This document shows positions 38,363 through 47,016 of a DNA stretch of 55,111 bases, in pieces. Below the pieces are notes generated by a model. That model was not told where the DNA came from, made no database searches, and was given only the letters and a program-made list of their open reading frames with translations. The translations under genes were made by a program, and so were the position numbers. The stretch comes from Bacillus subtilis. Lineage in GTDB: Bacteria > Bacillota > Bacilli > Bacillales > Bacillaceae_C. The DNA is taken from the NCBI RefSeq assembly GCF_008764245.1, contig NZ_VTQV01000021.1, positions 1 through 55,111 on the forward strand. Reading direction: 5' to 3'. The stretch's first letter is position 1. Each line of letters starts with the position of its first letter.

Positions 38363-38474
38363 TTTTTTTATTTTTATCTAGAAGGGGGCTTGGAATTCTG
38401 CGAAAAATCCGTTTTATAAATAGATTGTAAATGTTCCTATTATGTTCATTTTTTAAAAGAAGGGAGAAATATGT

Positions 38475-39524
38475 GTGATCATTGGATTAACGATCATCTT
38501 GTTATTAGTTCTCTTGCTTCCTTTTACGAAGTTTGTAGAACGCAATCTGGAAGTATTCTTGTTTATTATGGGAGTCCTATCTGTATTAGTCAGCCAAGTA
38601 ATGGATTGGGAGCTGATTAAGGAAGCGTTGCTCCATCCAATTAACATCACGATCGCCGTACTAGTTGCAGGACTTCTGTTCCGCTGGTTTAAAACCCCGA
38701 TTGAAAAAGGAATCCTCGGGATGAGTAACGCGATCCCATATCGTTTGTTTATTGCTTTGCTTGTGATTGTCCTTGGTCTCCTTTCCAGTCTGATTACCGC
38801 CATCGTTGCAGCTGTTATTCTGGTATCGGTGATTAGTGTACTCAAGCTCGATCGGAAATCGGAAATTAGGCTTGTGATCCTTGCATGTTATGCGATTGGG
38901 ATGGGGGCTGTATTGACGCCTATTGGGGAACCCTTGTCAACGATTGTTGTGGGAAGTCTGAATGAAAGCTTTCTTTATTTATTCAAATTAGTTGGGGTCT
39001 ATGTGATTCCTGGAGTGATTGTTTTCGGGGTCCTGGCCGCATTGATGATCAAGCCCAAGGGCAAATCAGCCAAAAATGCGAACCAGGCTCATAGTGAAAA
39101 ACAAATAATTGATGAGTCCCTATCTGAACAAGAGTCCTATCTGGAAATTATTGTTCGTAGTTTAAAAATTTATATTTTCGTTATGGCCTTGACGTTTTTG
39201 GGAGCGGGTTTCCAACCTTTCATTGAAAAGTTTCTGCTTGATTTGAGTCCACTTGCTTTATACTGGATTAATATGATTTCCGCTGTACTGGACAATGCTA
39301 CTCTAGCTGCGGCTGAAATAAGTCCAGCCATGAGTGAACCAACCATTAAGGCGATATTGCTTGGTCTCCTTATTAGTGGGGGAATGCTTATTCCGGGAAA
39401 TATTCCGAATATCATCGCCGCAGGAAAGTTAAAAATTACGAGTTTACAATATGCAAAATTTGCCTTCCCTGTTGGGTTGATTGCGATGGCAGCGTATTTC
39501 GTTGTGATTCTTATCACCGGCTAG
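38475..39524 (+). CDS. DUF1646 family permease
   Basis: 349 residues, about ten membrane helices. VLTPIGEPLSTIVVG near 155-169 and the C-terminal NMISAVLDNATLAAAEISP..LLISGGMLIPGNIPNIIAAGKLKI resemble half-motifs of the ion transporter superfamily (NhaD, ArsB, CitM). I believe this is DUF1646, proposed as a cation symporter family. GTG start with AAGGGAG about 10 nt upstream. Substrate unknown. Confidence 0.8.
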   Translation: MIIGLTIILLLVLLLPFTKFVERNLEVFLFIMGVLSVLVSQVMDWELIKEALLHPINITIAVLVAGLLFRWFKTPIEKGILGMSNAIPYRLFIALLVIVLGLLSSLITAIVAAVILVSVISVLKLDRKSEIRLVILACYAIGMGAVLTPIGEPLSTIVVGSLNESFLYLFKLVGVYVIPGVIVFGVLAALMIKPKGKSAKNANQAHSEKQIIDESLSEQESYLEIIVRSLKIYIFVMALTFLGAGFQPFIEKFLLDLSPLALYWINMISAVLDNATLAAAEISPAMSEPTIKAILLGLLISGGMLIPGNIPNIIAAGKLKITSLQYAKFAFPVGLIAMAAYFVVILITG

Positions 39525-39538
39525 TAAGACGATTACAT

Positions 39539-39585
39539 TGATCTCTGAAATGGCATTAAAGCATTTCAGGGATCATATTATTTTA
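39539..39585 (+). terminator. Terminator after the DUF1646-like gene
   Basis: TGATCTCTGAAATG and CATTTCAGGGATCA pair with one G:T wobble, followed by a T-rich tail. Confidence 0.8.
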
Positions 39586-39621
39586 AAATTTCCACCCAGA
39601 TGGGAATCATTTTTACATAAC

Positions 39622-39652
39622 AAAAAAGACTTCCAGGAATCCTAGAAGTCTT
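39622..39652 (-). terminator. Terminator of the MFS gene (minus strand)
   Basis: On the minus strand AAGACTTC..GAAGTCTT with inner AGG/CCT is followed by TTTTTTG. The stem overlaps the stop codon of the gene. Confidence 0.8.
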
Positions 39653-40844
39653 AAAAACTCTCACTTAAATGTTTTTGCTGGTCATGTTTTAGGCTGACAA
39701 ATAACAGGATAAACCCAACAAGGAATAAACTGCCTGTGACATAAAAGACACTTGAAATTCCTCCGAATCCTGCGACAAATCCCCCTAAGGCAGGTCCGAT
39801 CACATTGCCTAAAAATCGAAAGCTTTGATTATACCCGAGTACTTCTCCCTGCATATCCAGCGGTGCTTCAAGGCGAATATAAGCCGTAATGCAAGGGAGC
39901 ATACCGCCAACAGCCATTCCATATAGAAATCTTAAGAGTACGAGCTGCCAAAGTTCAGACACAAATGCTTGGGGAACAATTAAAATTGACGCAAGCACGA
40001 GGAGAATAAGTAAAACTTTCTCAAACCCGATGGAATCTCCTAGTTTTCCCCATTGGCGAGTGAGGAGCAGGTTGCCAAAACCTGTAGCTGAAAAGGCCAT
40101 ACCGGAAAGAAAGGCGACACTCGTTGCCTTGGTCAGATCGCTCACATACAAGGCTAAAAGAGGTTGAATGCTGAAATTACCGATTTGGATGAGCAACGCA
40201 ACTAGCATCACCATAATCAGCAATTTGCGGCTGAAAATCAGTTTAATCACATCTTTACTCGTATGAGGCTTGATGTTCTTCCTTTCTTCCTCTGTTTGCT
40301 TAATCTCGTGTATTCCAAAGAGAACGACAGTCGAAGCGATTGCGACACCGATTGAAGTAAGGATAAAAGTATATTGAAAACCAAAGGTATCCGCCATTAA
40401 ACCTCCAAGCAAAGGACCAAAAAGACTACCTGAAACATTTCCCATTTGCAATGTCCCAAGTGTTTTACCTGCTTCATTTTTGGGCGTCTGCTTCGAAATT
40501 AATGCAATGGATGTTGGGATAAAGCCTGTCACCACTCCCATAAACATGCGTAGAAAAAAGAGTCCCATTACATTGCTGACAATGCCCATAATAAAAACGG
40601 ATAAAGCAATTCCATATCCTGTCAGGAGGAGAATCGGCTTAAATCCGTATTTATCACCAATTTTCCCCCAGAGTGGAGAAAAAAGAAAGGCACTTATAAA
40701 TGTTACGCCAAAAACTAAACCAGACCATGTTTGAACATATTCGCTACTAAAATCTCCGAATGTTTCGATGTATAAAGAGATGAAGGGAACGACCATGGTC
40801 ATACTTGCTGCAACTAAAAAGTTACAAACCCACATGATCAGCAA
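39651..40844 (-). CDS. MFS multidrug-type exporter (YuxJ-like)
   Basis: At least 397 residues, 12 membrane helices. MFS loop 2-3 motif GKIGDKYGFKP near 60-70, motif RMFMGVVTGFIPTSIALIS, and the repeated form GKLGDSIGFEK in the second half. The closest match I recall is B. subtilis YuxJ and related drug efflux proteins. The start is odd: TTG at 40844 has no ribosome site, but GAAGGTG at 40871-40877 stands 5 nt before an in-frame ATT at 40865, which would add seven residues (ISIAKRN). No ATG or GTG is in frame between them. Confidence 0.85.
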   Translation of the reverse strand: MLIMWVCNFLVAASMTMVVPFISLYIETFGDFSSEYVQTWSGLVFGVTFISAFLFSPLWGKIGDKYGFKPILLLTGYGIALSVFIMGIVSNVMGLFFLRMFMGVVTGFIPTSIALISKQTPKNEAGKTLGTLQMGNVSGSLFGPLLGGLMADTFGFQYTFILTSIGVAIASTVVLFGIHEIKQTEEERKNIKPHTSKDVIKLIFSRKLLIMVMLVALLIQIGNFSIQPLLALYVSDLTKATSVAFLSGMAFSATGFGNLLLTRQWGKLGDSIGFEKVLLILLVLASILIVPQAFVSELWQLVLLRFLYGMAVGGMLPCITAYIRLEAPLDMQGEVLGYNQSFRFLGNVIGPALGGFVAGFGGISSVFYVTGSLFLVGFILLFVSLKHDQQKHLSESF

Positions 40845-40979
40845 ATTACGCTTTGCAATACTAATAATAACACCTTCTTGATGATATTTATTTCGACACT
40901 CTAAATAATATTATAGTACAATGACAAAATAATTCAATCCACCCTGCTTATCTTCTTTATCATGCATTGATTTTAAAAA

Positions 40980-41003
40980 AGAAAAATGCCCGTTATAGGC
41001 ATT
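40980..41003 (-). terminator. Terminator after kapB (minus strand)
   Basis: AATGCC and GGCATT around a 7-nt loop; on the minus strand it is followed by TTTTTC. Confidence 0.7.
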
Positions 41004-41397
41004 AATCAAATGTGATGGAGTACATCAACGTATATTCTTTTGCAATGCTTTCTAAAGCCTTTAAAGCAAGTTGGTTATAGGGCTCCTCTGGTTCAGCTTC
41101 CAACTTTTCTTTTAATCTAGAATAAGCTTCTTTTAAAGAATCCTTATAATCGGGAATGTCTCCTTCATATGGTTTAACGATTCTCATGGGGACGTTTGTT
41201 TGCTCCCGGTATGCCAAAGCTTTCCGTTCATGAAAAAAAGGGACATCTGCTTGCATAGGATTATGTAGATCCCCTTGGCGAGGATGATTCAGTACCGCTA
41301 AAATTCGGACCGTTAACATATCCCCCTGTACAGCCGTAATTTCTCCGATGTACTTTCCAGTTTTTTTATTGGTTACGATAATATCACCAGGATTCAT
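41002..41397 (-). CDS. kapB: Kinase-associated protein KapB
   Basis: 131 residues. The segments TGKYIGEITAV, AVLNHPRQGDLHNPMQADVPFFHERKALAYREQTNVP and PDYKDSLKEAYSRL match B. subtilis KapB closely from memory. KapB is needed for KinB kinase to feed the sporulation phosphorelay. B. subtilis KapB is a lipoprotein by name, but here no lipobox is seen. ATG at 41397 has AAAGGAG 8 nt upstream. No kinB lies next to it in this window, unlike B. subtilis. Confidence 0.85.
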   Translation of the reverse strand: MNPGDIIVTNKKTGKYIGEITAVQGDMLTVRILAVLNHPRQGDLHNPMQADVPFFHERKALAYREQTNVPMRIVKPYEGDIPDYKDSLKEAYSRLKEKLEAEPEEPYNQLALKALESIAKEYTLMYSITFD

Positions 41398-41641
41398 AGT
41401 CAATCTCCTTTCTAATGACTTCTTTACTCTATTATGGGAGATCTTGGGGGAAAAAGAAAGAGAGGTGAACTTTTGGAAGAGTCTTTGTTCATGTTCCCTT
41501 GATTATGGAATTTTGTATTAAATTAAAAAGGAAATGTGATTTCTGTAAATTATAACCTGGAAAGTGGTTTTACCATGTTAAAAATGAATATTATTTACCA
41601 TGACAAAAACAAAATGGATACTCCTACTTTTATTTGAACAT

Positions 41642-41669
41642 TTATGTTGCTGAGAAAATAAGGTATAAT
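41642..41669 (+). promoter_or_regulatory. Candidate promoter of the mazEF-like operon
   Basis: TTATGT at 41642-41647, 16-bp spacer, perfect TATAAT at 41664-41669, 30 bp before the antitoxin start. Confidence 0.5.
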
Positions 41670-41698
41670 AAAAGTATAGTTCAATGGAGGTGGCTTAC

Positions 41699-41869
41699 AT
41701 GTCTATTCCCGAGAAAATTATGAAAGAAATTGATATGTTAAGTGAACAAGAACGAAAAAAGGTACTTGATAAAATTAAAGAAAAATATATGGCTGAGGAC
41801 GTTATTTTATTGGGCGAAAACTACTCCTGGTGGGACAACGAGGAGGATGACATATACAATGAGCAGTAA
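41699..41869 (+). CDS. Putative antitoxin of a MazEF/PemIK-type pair
   Basis: 56 residues, helical and charged: MSIPEKIMKEIDMLSEQERKKVLDKIKEKY, then an acidic, aromatic tail LLGENYSWWDNEEDDIYNEQ. A short N-terminal helix bundle plus an acidic tail is common for antitoxins that wrap around a basic MazF. It lacks a clear AbrB or ribbon-helix-helix motif. ATG at 41699 is 7 nt from GGAGGTGG. Its end overlaps the toxin start by 11 nt. Confidence 0.7.
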   Translation: MSIPEKIMKEIDMLSEQERKKVLDKIKEKYMAEDVILLGENYSWWDNEEDDIYNEQ

Positions 41870-42188
41870 AAAGAAACAGGGTGAAGTTTGGTTGGCAGAT
41901 GTTCTATTTAAAGAACCCCGTAAAACTAAACAGCGCCCTGTTGTTATAGTTGGAAACGAGTTAGCGTTGGATGTAGATGTCATTATTGCACCAGTTACCA
42001 GCCAGAAACCAAGAAATCAATTTGACATTATCTTGGAGTATTGGGAAGAAGCCGGATTATTAAAACCGTCAGTTGTACGCACTTCCAAAATCACTTCTAT
42101 TCACGGTTCTGAATTGAAGCGTCATTTGGGAGAATTACATAACCACGATCTTAAAAACGTATTAAATATGTGTAAAGAATTATTTTAA
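41859..42188 (+). CDS. PemK/MazF-family mRNA interferase toxin
   Basis: 109 residues. Typical MazF features in order: KKQGEVWLADVLF, RPVVIVGNE, VDVIIAPVTSQ, PSVVRTSKITSI (the R..T active-site strand), then a C-terminal helix NHDLKNVLNMCKELF. MazF family members cut single-stranded RNA at short motifs. ATG at 41859 follows AGGAGG by 12 nt. It is not the conserved chromosomal ndoA/mazF of Bacillus (which sits by alr); it lies with an SDR gene in a stretch that looks acquired. Confidence 0.88.
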   Translation: MSSKKKQGEVWLADVLFKEPRKTKQRPVVIVGNELALDVDVIIAPVTSQKPRNQFDIILEYWEEAGLLKPSVVRTSKITSIHGSELKRHLGELHNHDLKNVLNMCKELF

Positions 42189-42420
42189 TATTTAGTTATT
42201 AATTTTACTATCGGGCTAAATTATGGATTTAGAGAAGTAGGGAGGTATTGACCTGAATTCCTTTACATTTCTATTTCCTTTCTTGGTTTCAACAACTGTA
42301 TCTATTCTTATTTTTAAAAAGACGCAACATAAATGACTTAGCATATTTTCAGATTTTTTGCTTAAATGTGCTGGTTCTAATTCCTGTAAACTACTGAGAA
42401 GAATAAGGAGGCGCATTAAA

Positions 42421-43167
42421 ATGACAAAACAAATAAATCGTTTTGAAAACAAGGTGGCACTGGTGACAGGTGGACGTTCAGGGATTGGCCGGGCGATCGC
42501 TCGTCGGCTGCGTGACGAAGGAGCAATCGTAATCACTGCACAGCGCGGGAAGGACGATGAGTTTGACTGGCTTGCAGCAGATTTCTCCGATCCACATTCA
42601 CCAGAGAGAATTGTTGCAGAGGTCATCGCCCGCACGGGACGGCTCGATGTGTTGATCAACAACGCAGGCATGATGCAGGAAGCTGCGATCGAAGAAATGA
42701 GCCTTGAAGATTGGCAGCGCAACCTCAACGTAAACCTGACAGGCCCCTTCCTAATGATCCGTGCTGCACTGCCTTACCTGCGTAAAACGCGAGGCAATAT
42801 CGTTAATACCGGTTCGATTGAGGGGTTGGCCGCCAATCCCAGACATGCTGCATACAGTGCTACCAAGGCCGGACTTCATGGGCTGACCCGTTCGGTGGCG
42901 GTGGACCATGGCCATGAAGGCATTCGCTGCAATGCGGTAGCACCTGGCTGGATTGACACGGATCTGAACCTCGATTTCATCGAAAACACACCTGATGCAG
43001 AGGCGTTCCGAAGTGACATCGGGCGTATACACCCTGTGGCGCGCACGGGCTCCCCTGAAGAAGTGGCAGCGCTTGTGGCCTTTCTCGCAGCCGATGAGGC
43101 TGAGTTTATCACAGGGCAGGTCTATACAGTGGATGGGGGCAGGATGGCCAAGTTGAGCCTCCCCTGA
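42421..43167 (+). CDS. SDR-family oxidoreductase, probably horizontally acquired
   Basis: 248 residues, classical short-chain dehydrogenase/reductase. Cofactor motif TGGRSGIGRAIA near 17-28, NNAG near 80, catalytic Ser in NTGSIEG, Tyr-x-x-x-Lys in AAYSATKAG near 146-154, and the C-terminal ITGQVYTVDGG. Substrate unknown. Base use stands out: 35 of 60 bases at 42901-42960 are G or C, and codons such as CGG, CTG and GCC are frequent, unlike neighbours. GGAGG precedes the ATG. Confidence 0.93.
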   Translation: MTKQINRFENKVALVTGGRSGIGRAIARRLRDEGAIVITAQRGKDDEFDWLAADFSDPHSPERIVAEVIARTGRLDVLINNAGMMQEAAIEEMSLEDWQRNLNVNLTGPFLMIRAALPYLRKTRGNIVNTGSIEGLAANPRHAAYSATKAGLHGLTRSVAVDHGHEGIRCNAVAPGWIDTDLNLDFIENTPDAEAFRSDIGRIHPVARTGSPEEVAALVAFLAADEAEFITGQVYTVDGGRMAKLSLP

Positions 43168-43189
43168 ACGAGAATTACATATTACTTGC

Positions 43190-43220
43190 GGACGCGATTA
43201 ACTATTAAGGATCGCGTCTA
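43190..43220 (+). terminator. Weak terminator after the SDR gene
   Basis: GACGCGAT and ATCGCGTC form a perfect 8-bp stem with a 12-nt loop; the T tract is weak. Confidence 0.6.
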
Positions 43221-43441
43221 TATCATATAAATGGCTTCCAACTTAATCAATTAAATGATGTGTAATAAAGATAGATGTATGAATGAATCTTCCATTCTAA
43301 AGTGATTGAATTTCGATCAACTAGCGCACTTGTTGCGATTTCCCGAGGAATCCTGTAAAGTAACTTCTTGAAGGAAATGAAAAAGTACATATTTTTTCGA
43401 ATCGTGGCCGTTGTCGTTACGAATAAAAAGGAGATGTCAAA

Positions 43442-44047
43442 ATGACCGATCAACAAGTTTTTCCACAATTATCGACTGAAGTAGCAGAGGATGAAAAATT
43501 AGTACAACTGAATACGAATGTAGGCTCTATCCAAATAAAGCTTTTTCCAAAGCAAGCACCGAAGACCGTTGAAAACTTTGTGACCCATGCTAAAGAGGGG
43601 TATTATAATGGCATTATTTTTCACCGCGTGATTCCTGATTTCATGATCCAAGGGGGCGACCCTACAGGTACTGGAATGGGTGGAGAAAGTATTTATGGGG
43701 GCGCTTTTGAAGATGAATTTACAATGGATTTGTTTAATCTTCGCGGAGCGCTTTCGATGGCGAATGCTGGCCCTAATACAAATGGAAGCCAATTTTTCAT
43801 TGTCCAAAACAATCAATTAGATCCAGGTTTTAAACCACAATTAGAAAAAGCAGGCTTTCCAGAGGAAATCATCGATGCTTATATGGAGAAAGGCGGAACT
43901 CCTCATCTAGACCATCGCCATACGGTCTTCGGCCAAGTGGTTGATGGAATGGATGTTGTGGACAAAATTGCTCATGTTGAAACACAGCCTGGTGACAAGC
44001 CAGTGGAAGATATTGTGATTGAAAGTATTGATATGATCAAGGAATAA
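43442..44047 (+). CDS. ppiB: Peptidyl-prolyl cis-trans isomerase, cyclophilin type
   Basis: 201 residues. Cyclophilin core: [19 protein letters not shown] near 60-78 (catalytic Arg in FHRV), [18 protein letters not shown] near 102-119, and [17 protein letters not shown]. It is longer than B. subtilis PpiB, with an N-terminal extension and an insertion ([18 protein letters not shown]). No signal peptide, so cytoplasmic. AAGGAGATG precedes the ATG. Confidence 0.94.
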   Translation: MTDQQVFPQLSTEVAEDEKLVQLNTNVGSIQIKLFPKQAPKTVENFVTHAKEGYYNGIIFHRVIPDFMIQGGDPTGTGMGGESIYGGAFEDEFTMDLFNLRGALSMANAGPNTNGSQFFIVQNNQLDPGFKPQLEKAGFPEEIIDAYMEKGGTPHLDHRHTVFGQVVDGMDVVDKIAHVETQPGDKPVEDIVIESIDMIKE

Positions 44048-44163
44048 TTAGAATGCCGCCATACCATTATGGCGGTTTTCACATATTTGTCGAAGATGAT
44101 CATTGGTTCTTGTTCACCTGCTTTGATATAATAGGGTCATACTTACCAGAAAGGATGTTTCCT

Positions 44164-44382
44164 TTGTTATCAATCTTTCACTTATTTGTATTAAATATTA
44201 TCCCAATGTATTTTCCAGAGGATAAAACAGAATATATTCCTGCTTTTATTCAATTAGCCCTTGTGATCATTGTAGCAGGCTTAGTTGTTTTCTTTTTCAA
44301 AAAGATTTCTAAAAAACAAGAGGCAAAAGCGAAAGAATTAGAAGAGCGGTTGAAGGAAGAACAGAAAAATCAACATTCCTAA
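44164..44382 (+). CDS. Small membrane protein with charged C-terminal coiled coil
   Basis: 72 residues. A hydrophobic N-terminus, then a membrane helix AFIQLALVIIVAGLVVFFF, then a highly charged helix KKISKKQEAKAKELEERLKEEQKN. TTG at 44164 is chosen since AAAGG is 8 nt upstream; the upstream ATG at 44155 overlaps the site. A possible member of the DUF4083 family of Bacillus, but I am not sure. Unknown function. Confidence 0.6.
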   Translation: MLSIFHLFVLNIIPMYFPEDKTEYIPAFIQLALVIIVAGLVVFFFKKISKKQEAKAKELEERLKEEQKNQHS

Positions 44383-44387
44383 AATGA

Positions 44388-44439
44388 ACGGCACCCCAAA
44401 CGTTAGGCCCATCTAGCGATTTGGTGGTGCCGTTTTTTT
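44388..44439 (+). terminator. Terminator after the small membrane protein gene
   Basis: ACGGCACC..CAAA and TTTG..GGTGCCGT followed by TTTTTT. Confidence 0.85.
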
Positions 44440-44549
44440 AGTCGCCTACTTTTTCAAATTAGAGAAAAGAAACTTCTCTCCGAAAAGGATATTTCATTTT
44501 TACCATGGCAATAATGACGAACAATGAACTCTTTTTTGGAGGGGTGTTT

Positions 44550-45089
44550 GTGAAAAAATTTCTTCCGTTTATTTTTTGTTTATTGCTTACAGCTTGTGTG
44601 AATCCACCTCCTAAGAGGGTAGAGGTGGATGTAATCAATCCAGATGGTGATTCCCTTGGGAAAATTAACATGGAGGAAAAAGCGGATGGTATAAAAGTGA
44701 AGGTCGACTTAAAAGGGCTTCCTCCTGGTGAACATGCGATGCATATTCATGATAAATGGAAATGTGAACCGCCGGATTTTCTGTCTGCCGGTGATCATTT
44801 TAATCCAGATGATAAAGAACATGGTCTCCTTCATCCAAAAGGTTCACATGCAGGGGATCTCCCTAATTTGATTGTGAAGGAGAACGGCAATGTAAAGGTT
44901 GATTTTGTGGCAAAAGGGATTACGTTTAAAGAGGGGAAGAGTTCTCTTTATACAAAAGAAGGTACTTCGATTGTGATTCATGCAGATGCAGATGACGGCA
45001 TGACACAACCAGCTGGAGATTCCGGAGACCGGATTGCATGTGGGGAAATCACAAAGAATAAAAAACCGGTTCAATTCAAAGAAAAATAA
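44550..45089 (+). CDS. sodC: Cu/Zn superoxide dismutase-like lipoprotein
   Basis: 179 residues. A lipoprotein signal ends LLLTAC, so it is anchored outside the membrane. The SOD fold shows HAMHIHDKWKC, SAGDHFNPDDKEHG, HAGDLPNL and VIHADADDG. These supply counterparts of all SOD1 metal ligands: His pair in HIH, bridging His in GDHFNP, two more His and Asp for zinc, and the last copper His in VIHAD. B. subtilis YojM lacks some copper ligands, so this may be a genuine active enzyme. GTG at 44550 has GGAGGGG upstream. Confidence 0.9.
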   Translation: MKKFLPFIFCLLLTACVNPPPKRVEVDVINPDGDSLGKINMEEKADGIKVKVDLKGLPPGEHAMHIHDKWKCEPPDFLSAGDHFNPDDKEHGLLHPKGSHAGDLPNLIVKENGNVKVDFVAKGITFKEGKSSLYTKEGTSIVIHADADDGMTQPAGDSGDRIACGEITKNKKPVQFKEK

Positions 45090-45118
45090 GTCCGGGCCCT
45101 AAACATAGGGGCTGTGGT

Positions 45119-45159
45119 CAACACGAAAGAGATGTGCCTCATATCTCTTTCGTGTTTTA
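45119..45159. terminator. Bidirectional terminator after sodC
   Basis: ACACGAAAGAGAT pairs perfectly with ATCTCTTTCGTGT, flanked by TTTT. It also covers the end of the pseudogene on the other strand. Confidence 0.88.
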
Positions 45160-45587
45160 ATGTAATTCTCGGGGGTCTACCCCGGTTATCTTTTTGATGT
45201 CTTCATCTGTAAAGCCATTTTTTCTCATAGCTTCAATGATTTCTTTTTTACCCTCTTCTTTGGCTCCCCGCATACGGGTTACTTCATCGTGCAGCTCTCT
45301 TTCCCTTGCATCATATGCTTCCCTGAGCTCTTTACTTAGGTTCAGTGCGCTTAGCCTTTCTTCTGCTTCGGCAATGTTTTTATCCATTGAAATTACCTCC
45401 TCTAAAAGGGATTTGTCATCACTCTTTAAAAAGGTCAACCAGCGGTGTAGAGGGTTATGGAAGTCCAGGTGATTTATGAAATCCGTAAATTTTACTGTTT
45501 CAATAAAATGGATTTCTAATTTAAAAGATCTAAATCGGTAAATATTGTTTTAAAAGCTACATCATTAAGAGGATTTAGCCTTTCCAT
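45157..45587 (-). pseudogene. Rpn/PD-(D/E)XK nuclease family remnant, internal deletion
   Basis: On the minus strand an AGGAG site precedes ATG at 45587, opening MERLNPLNDVAFKTIFTDLD, the usual start of Rpn/PDDEXK-type 'transposase' nucleases. The frame then stops. In another frame the family's downstream part continues as LEIHFIETVKFTDF, NPLHRWLTFL, a charged helix KNIAEAEERLSALN, and a C-terminus KNGFTDEDIKKITGVDPRELH. The nuclease motifs between the two are gone. Length is about half the usual 290-300 codons, so this is a deletion plus frameshift. The last 94 codons (45157-45438) remain open. Confidence 0.8.
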
Positions 45588-45754
45588 TCTTATCTGCTCC
45601 TATTCCCTTTCATATATCACATAACTATTTTGCTTTATCAGGACTGTACAGTATTTCCGTAGGGCTATTGTACCATAAAAGCGACAATTAGTAGGTTGAC
45701 AGGTTGAATAATTTTGAAAATTAACTGGAATTTATATCGGTACGAGTTAAACTA

Positions 45755-45784
45755 AAAAACCGGGCATGGGTTTGCCCGGTTTTC
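45755..45784 (-). terminator. Terminator after patB (minus strand)
   Basis: AAAACCGGGCA and TGCCCGGTTTT form a perfect 11-bp stem. Confidence 0.88.
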
Positions 45785-45791
45785 CTTATAC

Positions 45792-46958
45792 TTAAGATCC
45801 AAACGCTATTTTTAATCTTTCCAATCCTTCTTCTACAATTGAACGGTGGCAGGCTGGATTCAAGCGAATGAAGCCTTCGCCGCCTTTTCCGTAGGAAGCA
45901 CCAAAGTTTACGGCTAATTTTGCTTTTTCTAGAAGGCTCTCTCGTAATTGTTGATCATTTAGCCCGGTTTTGCGACAATCAATCCATACGAGATAGCTTC
46001 CTTCTGGTCTCATCACGTCAAGTTCTGGAAGGGATCGCGAAATCTCTTCGTCAATCATGTTTATATTTCCTTCGATATAAGCGATACATTCATTTAACCA
46101 TTCTTCCCCATCCCGATAAGCAGCTTCCATCGCGATCATGCCAAATGTATTTAGGCTGGTGAGATTCAATGTTTGCTGAATGATCGTTAGCTTTTTGCGC
46201 ATTTCTTCATTTGGTGCCACAATAAAGGAAGCCTGCAAACCAGCGAGATTGAACGTCTTGCTTGGCGCCATAAAGGTCACAACAAAATCTTGATAAGCTG
46301 GATCAAGGGATGCAAGTGGAAAATGGTGATGTGGTTCAAAAATAATATCCGCATGAATTTCATCTGCCGCGATTAACACATCATATTTTTTACAAAGTTC
46401 AGCTATTTTCACTAATTCTTCTTTTTTCCAAACACGTCCACCCGGATTGTGAGGACTGCATAATAAAAACAGTTTTACGCCGGATTTTAATTTTTCTTCA
46501 AAATCAGCAAAATCAATTTCATAACGCCCATTGACTAATTGTAAAGGTGAATTAACCACTTCTCTCATATTATTCTCAATCATGTTGAAAAATGGTGTAT
46601 AAACGGGTGATTGCAATAAGACTTTATCGCCTACTTCGGTAAAAGCCTGAATTGCCATTCCGATTGAAGGGACAACACCAGGACTATATAAAATCCATTC
46701 AGGGCGAATCTCCCATCCATGTCGGTTGTTTGTCCAATCAACAATGGCTTGAGCTGTATTTTCATTGGCAATCGTGTAGCCAAATACCCCGTGATCCATT
46801 CTCTCTTTCAACTTCTCAATTACAGAGGTAGGGGGGCTAAAATCCATATCCGCTACCCACATTGGCAGAAGTTCGTTTTTTCCGAAGGCCAGTTTCATTC
46901 CATCCCATTTTAGGGAGGAGGTATTGATTCGGTCGACTTTCTCGTTTAGCTTGTACAT
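45792..46958 (-). CDS. patB: Cystathionine beta-lyase PatB (MalY/PatB aminotransferase fold)
   Basis: 388 residues, PLP-dependent fold type I. The opening DRINTSSLKWDGMK and LPMWVADMDFSPP is the MalY/PatB signature; the PLP lysine is in APSKTFNLAGLQ near 233, and NPGGRVW near 170 and the C-terminal Arg in FIRLNPACHR bind substrate. It splits cystathionine or cysteine to give homocysteine or sulfide, pyruvate and ammonia. GAGGAAAAAGC lies before the ATG. In B. subtilis patB lies near kinB-kapB; here kapB is 4.4 kb away. Confidence 0.93.
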   Translation of the reverse strand: MYKLNEKVDRINTSSLKWDGMKLAFGKNELLPMWVADMDFSPPTSVIEKLKERMDHGVFGYTIANENTAQAIVDWTNNRHGWEIRPEWILYSPGVVPSIGMAIQAFTEVGDKVLLQSPVYTPFFNMIENNMREVVNSPLQLVNGRYEIDFADFEEKLKSGVKLFLLCSPHNPGGRVWKKEELVKIAELCKKYDVLIAADEIHADIIFEPHHHFPLASLDPAYQDFVVTFMAPSKTFNLAGLQASFIVAPNEEMRKKLTIIQQTLNLTSLNTFGMIAMEAAYRDGEEWLNECIAYIEGNINMIDEEISRSLPELDVMRPEGSYLVWIDCRKTGLNDQQLRESLLEKAKLAVNFGASYGKGGEGFIRLNPACHRSIVEEGLERLKIAFGS

Positions 46959-47016
46959 TGCTTTTTCCTCCTCAGCACACTAAGTCTTCTCTATTCTAGC
47001 GATATTTCATTTATTT

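Noticed and set aside
41742-41858. Longer toxin start at 41742
   Set aside because: It would overlap most of the antitoxin gene and has no ribosome site; the MazF homology begins after 41859.
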